Below are positions 62,154 to 64,000 of a stretch of DNA of 64,000 nucleotides, in pieces. The translations under genes were made by a program, and so were the position numbers. The stretch is from Euryodendron excelsum (Eukaryota; Streptophyta; Magnoliopsida; Ericales; Pentaphylacaceae). Position 1 is the stretch's first letter; every line of letters starts with the position of its first letter. The stretch spans positions 8,784,001 through 8,848,000 of the forward strand of contig CM065389.1 in the NCBI GenBank assembly GCA_033060915.1, given 5' to 3'. Under the pieces are notes generated by a model that saw nothing but the letters and a program-made list of their open reading frames with translations, ran no database searches and was not told where the DNA came from.

Positions 62154-64000
62154 AAAAAAAAAAAAAAAAGAGTAAGTCATCATCGCCAACGGATTGAAAT
62201 TTGAGCACAGAAGCTCTGTTCAGGAACAATTATGGGCCTCACCAGCCCAATATTGCTTGGACCTCAACATTCAAGCAGCCCATTAATCCACCACAGAATC
62301 GAAGCATCCTACATTCAAGAATATTTAAAATCAATCTTATTTTTGTGAGAAAATAAATTGTTTATTCCTTTTTTGTAGATCCACTCTCTTCAGATTTTTT
62401 ACGTTAATTGACTCTAGATTGAGGTATACTCTTATATTGTAGTGAGCCATCAATTTGTTTGGGCCTAGTGGACTCATCAGCATAATTCTAATTTTCTTGT
62501 GGGGGCTGTTGTTCCTCATTGCCCATAAACTTATATAAGTGGGCCTCCATCCAGGAGCCCAGAAAATAAAAGACCCGTTCAATACCCAAACTGAAGGGAA
62601 AATTTGTACGAATTTTTTAACCATGCGTTTAGATTCCAAATTTGTTGAAGGAAAAGGAAACGGAAAAAAATACCAAATTATAACTTATATTTAATTGTAA
62701 GAAAAAGTGGAGGGTAAAATTACATAAATAAGAAATAAATAAGATTTTGGACTTCTTTCTCTTTTTCCTCTACTTTTTCTTTTCCTTTTCTTTTTCTTTT
62801 TTCTTGATAAATCCAATATCCAAACCCAACGTAAGAGTTTGCTTTTGATACATGGTTAATGTAATAAAGGTTTTCACATAAGCAACATAAAAATCATGTA
62901 AATGCAAGTAGAAGCCAGAAAATTTATACAGGGATTATCCCTTAGGGTGATCCAGTTGCCAAGACAAACTTTTCGTGCAAAGACAAAATTCTCCTCAAAG
63001 TGAATATTCTCGTGTGACATTTAAAGGACACCTTTGTCCATTCACACAAGCTTGTCTCGGCAACCGGTATGCCCATCCTTTTTTTGATATTTCGTCCCAA
63101 TCAAACATTTTTCCAATCAAAAAATAGATAATTTCCGTTTCTAAAAATTTGATCATATCAGCAAGAGGTGCCAGACCATTTTTCTTTGAGAACATAATGT
63201 TAAACATGTTTGGTCCATTATTTCATAACAAAAGGCCATTATGTAAAAAATGTATTTTCACTAATACTATATCAAAATTAAAATCGTTATTTAAGACTAT
63301 AATGGAGATTGGCTCAAAATGCCTGCAATGAGAAGTTACAAAAAAGAGCCTCTTTCTCTCCCTCTCTCTCTCTCTCTCTCTCATGGATGGGGGCCCTTTC
63401 TTGGAGATCTAGTCACCAAGGCCAAGTGTAGGGGCTAAACTAGTCTATAACCCAAGCATGATGCAAAGCTTTGGTTGATTTTACCTGCAAGCTAAGCCCA
63501 ACTCAAATGGTTCTAGCCCCACAAATAATGTAGAGTTGGGACGTAATATACAATATATATATATATATAGCTTGGTCAAGAAAACATTCTATAATTAACT
63601 GAACCTCATAGGATACAATTAAGCTTGAGTTAGGAAAGAAAGATTTTCCCCCAAAACTATTCACAATTTTGGCACCTAACCAAGCATTTATTCTGTCATC
63701 CCATTGTCTCATAGTGCATGGCTCCTGACTCTTATTAGCATATTGATTCAAAGGGCTAAAGCTAGAAAAGGGGATAGACTTAAAGAGAAATGATGTTGGA
63801 ATCAATGGGATTGCAGAAAACTTCACTAGTAAGTGGACAAAGGTGGATTAGAAAAAGCTACAACATCACATGTTCAATTACTGTATAAATAGTACTATTA
63901 TCATCAATCTCTTGGCCCAGTCAGATCACACATTGTTAGAAGATAAAAACCCTTTATCAAGTGGTTGCTACTAATAATTTCAATCATCGGTCGATAGAGA
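62154..64000. other. intergenic tail of window
   Basis: AT-rich, with a (CT)n tract at 63362-63382 and a short (TA)n near 63555. The open frames on both strands have no recognisable domains. I see no gene. Confidence 0.55.
63362..63382. repeat. (CT)n microsatellite
   Basis: About ten CT units in intergenic DNA. Confidence 0.9.

Overview
The window is plant nuclear DNA. It is AT-rich, has GT-AG introns up to about 12 kb, many (CT)n/(GA)n and (TA)n microsatellites, and nested plant transposons. Gene content (an ASG2-type WD40/TPR protein, a ZF-HD factor and a GEM-like GRAM protein) indicates an angiosperm. The intron sizes suggest a TE-rich, perhaps woody, genome, but I cannot name the species.

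Layout. (1) 298-32722, + strand: a 3'-complete, 5'-truncated gene with 17 exons in the window (720 codons including the stop). It is a WD40-TPR-WD40 protein that I recognise as the ASG2/DCAF type; it ends in a CaaX-like CTQS. Its introns hold most of the mobile DNA: an antisense non-autonomous LTR element, an antisense dead LINE broken by a second element, three SINE- or LINE-type insertions with target-site duplications, two members of a family with GGACACG-type subterminal repeats, a tandem duplication, and a 126-nt hairpin. (2) 32723-37434: intergenic, with degenerate repeats around 35.5-35.95 kb. (3) 37635-38387, + strand: a small two-exon PHD-finger protein whose 171-bp intron is stop-free and lies between two zinc ligands. 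(4) 38388-46201: intergenic, with a SINE, a fold-back element and probable hAT/MITE remnants. (5) 46202-46909, - strand: an intronless ZF-HD transcription factor. (6) 46910-55624: intergenic, with MITEs and a poly(C)/(CT)n/(GA)n structure. (7) 55625-60444, - strand: a four-exon GEM-like GRAM-domain gene (301 aa). (8) 60445-64000: intergenic, with an 859-bp near-perfect inverted repeat.

The genes are ordinary single plant loci, not an operon or cluster, and nothing links them functionally. No tRNA, rRNA, CRISPR or bacterial-type system was seen. The more unusual signals are the PHD intron, the intronic hairpin, the transposon family with subterminal repeats, and the very long fold-back element.
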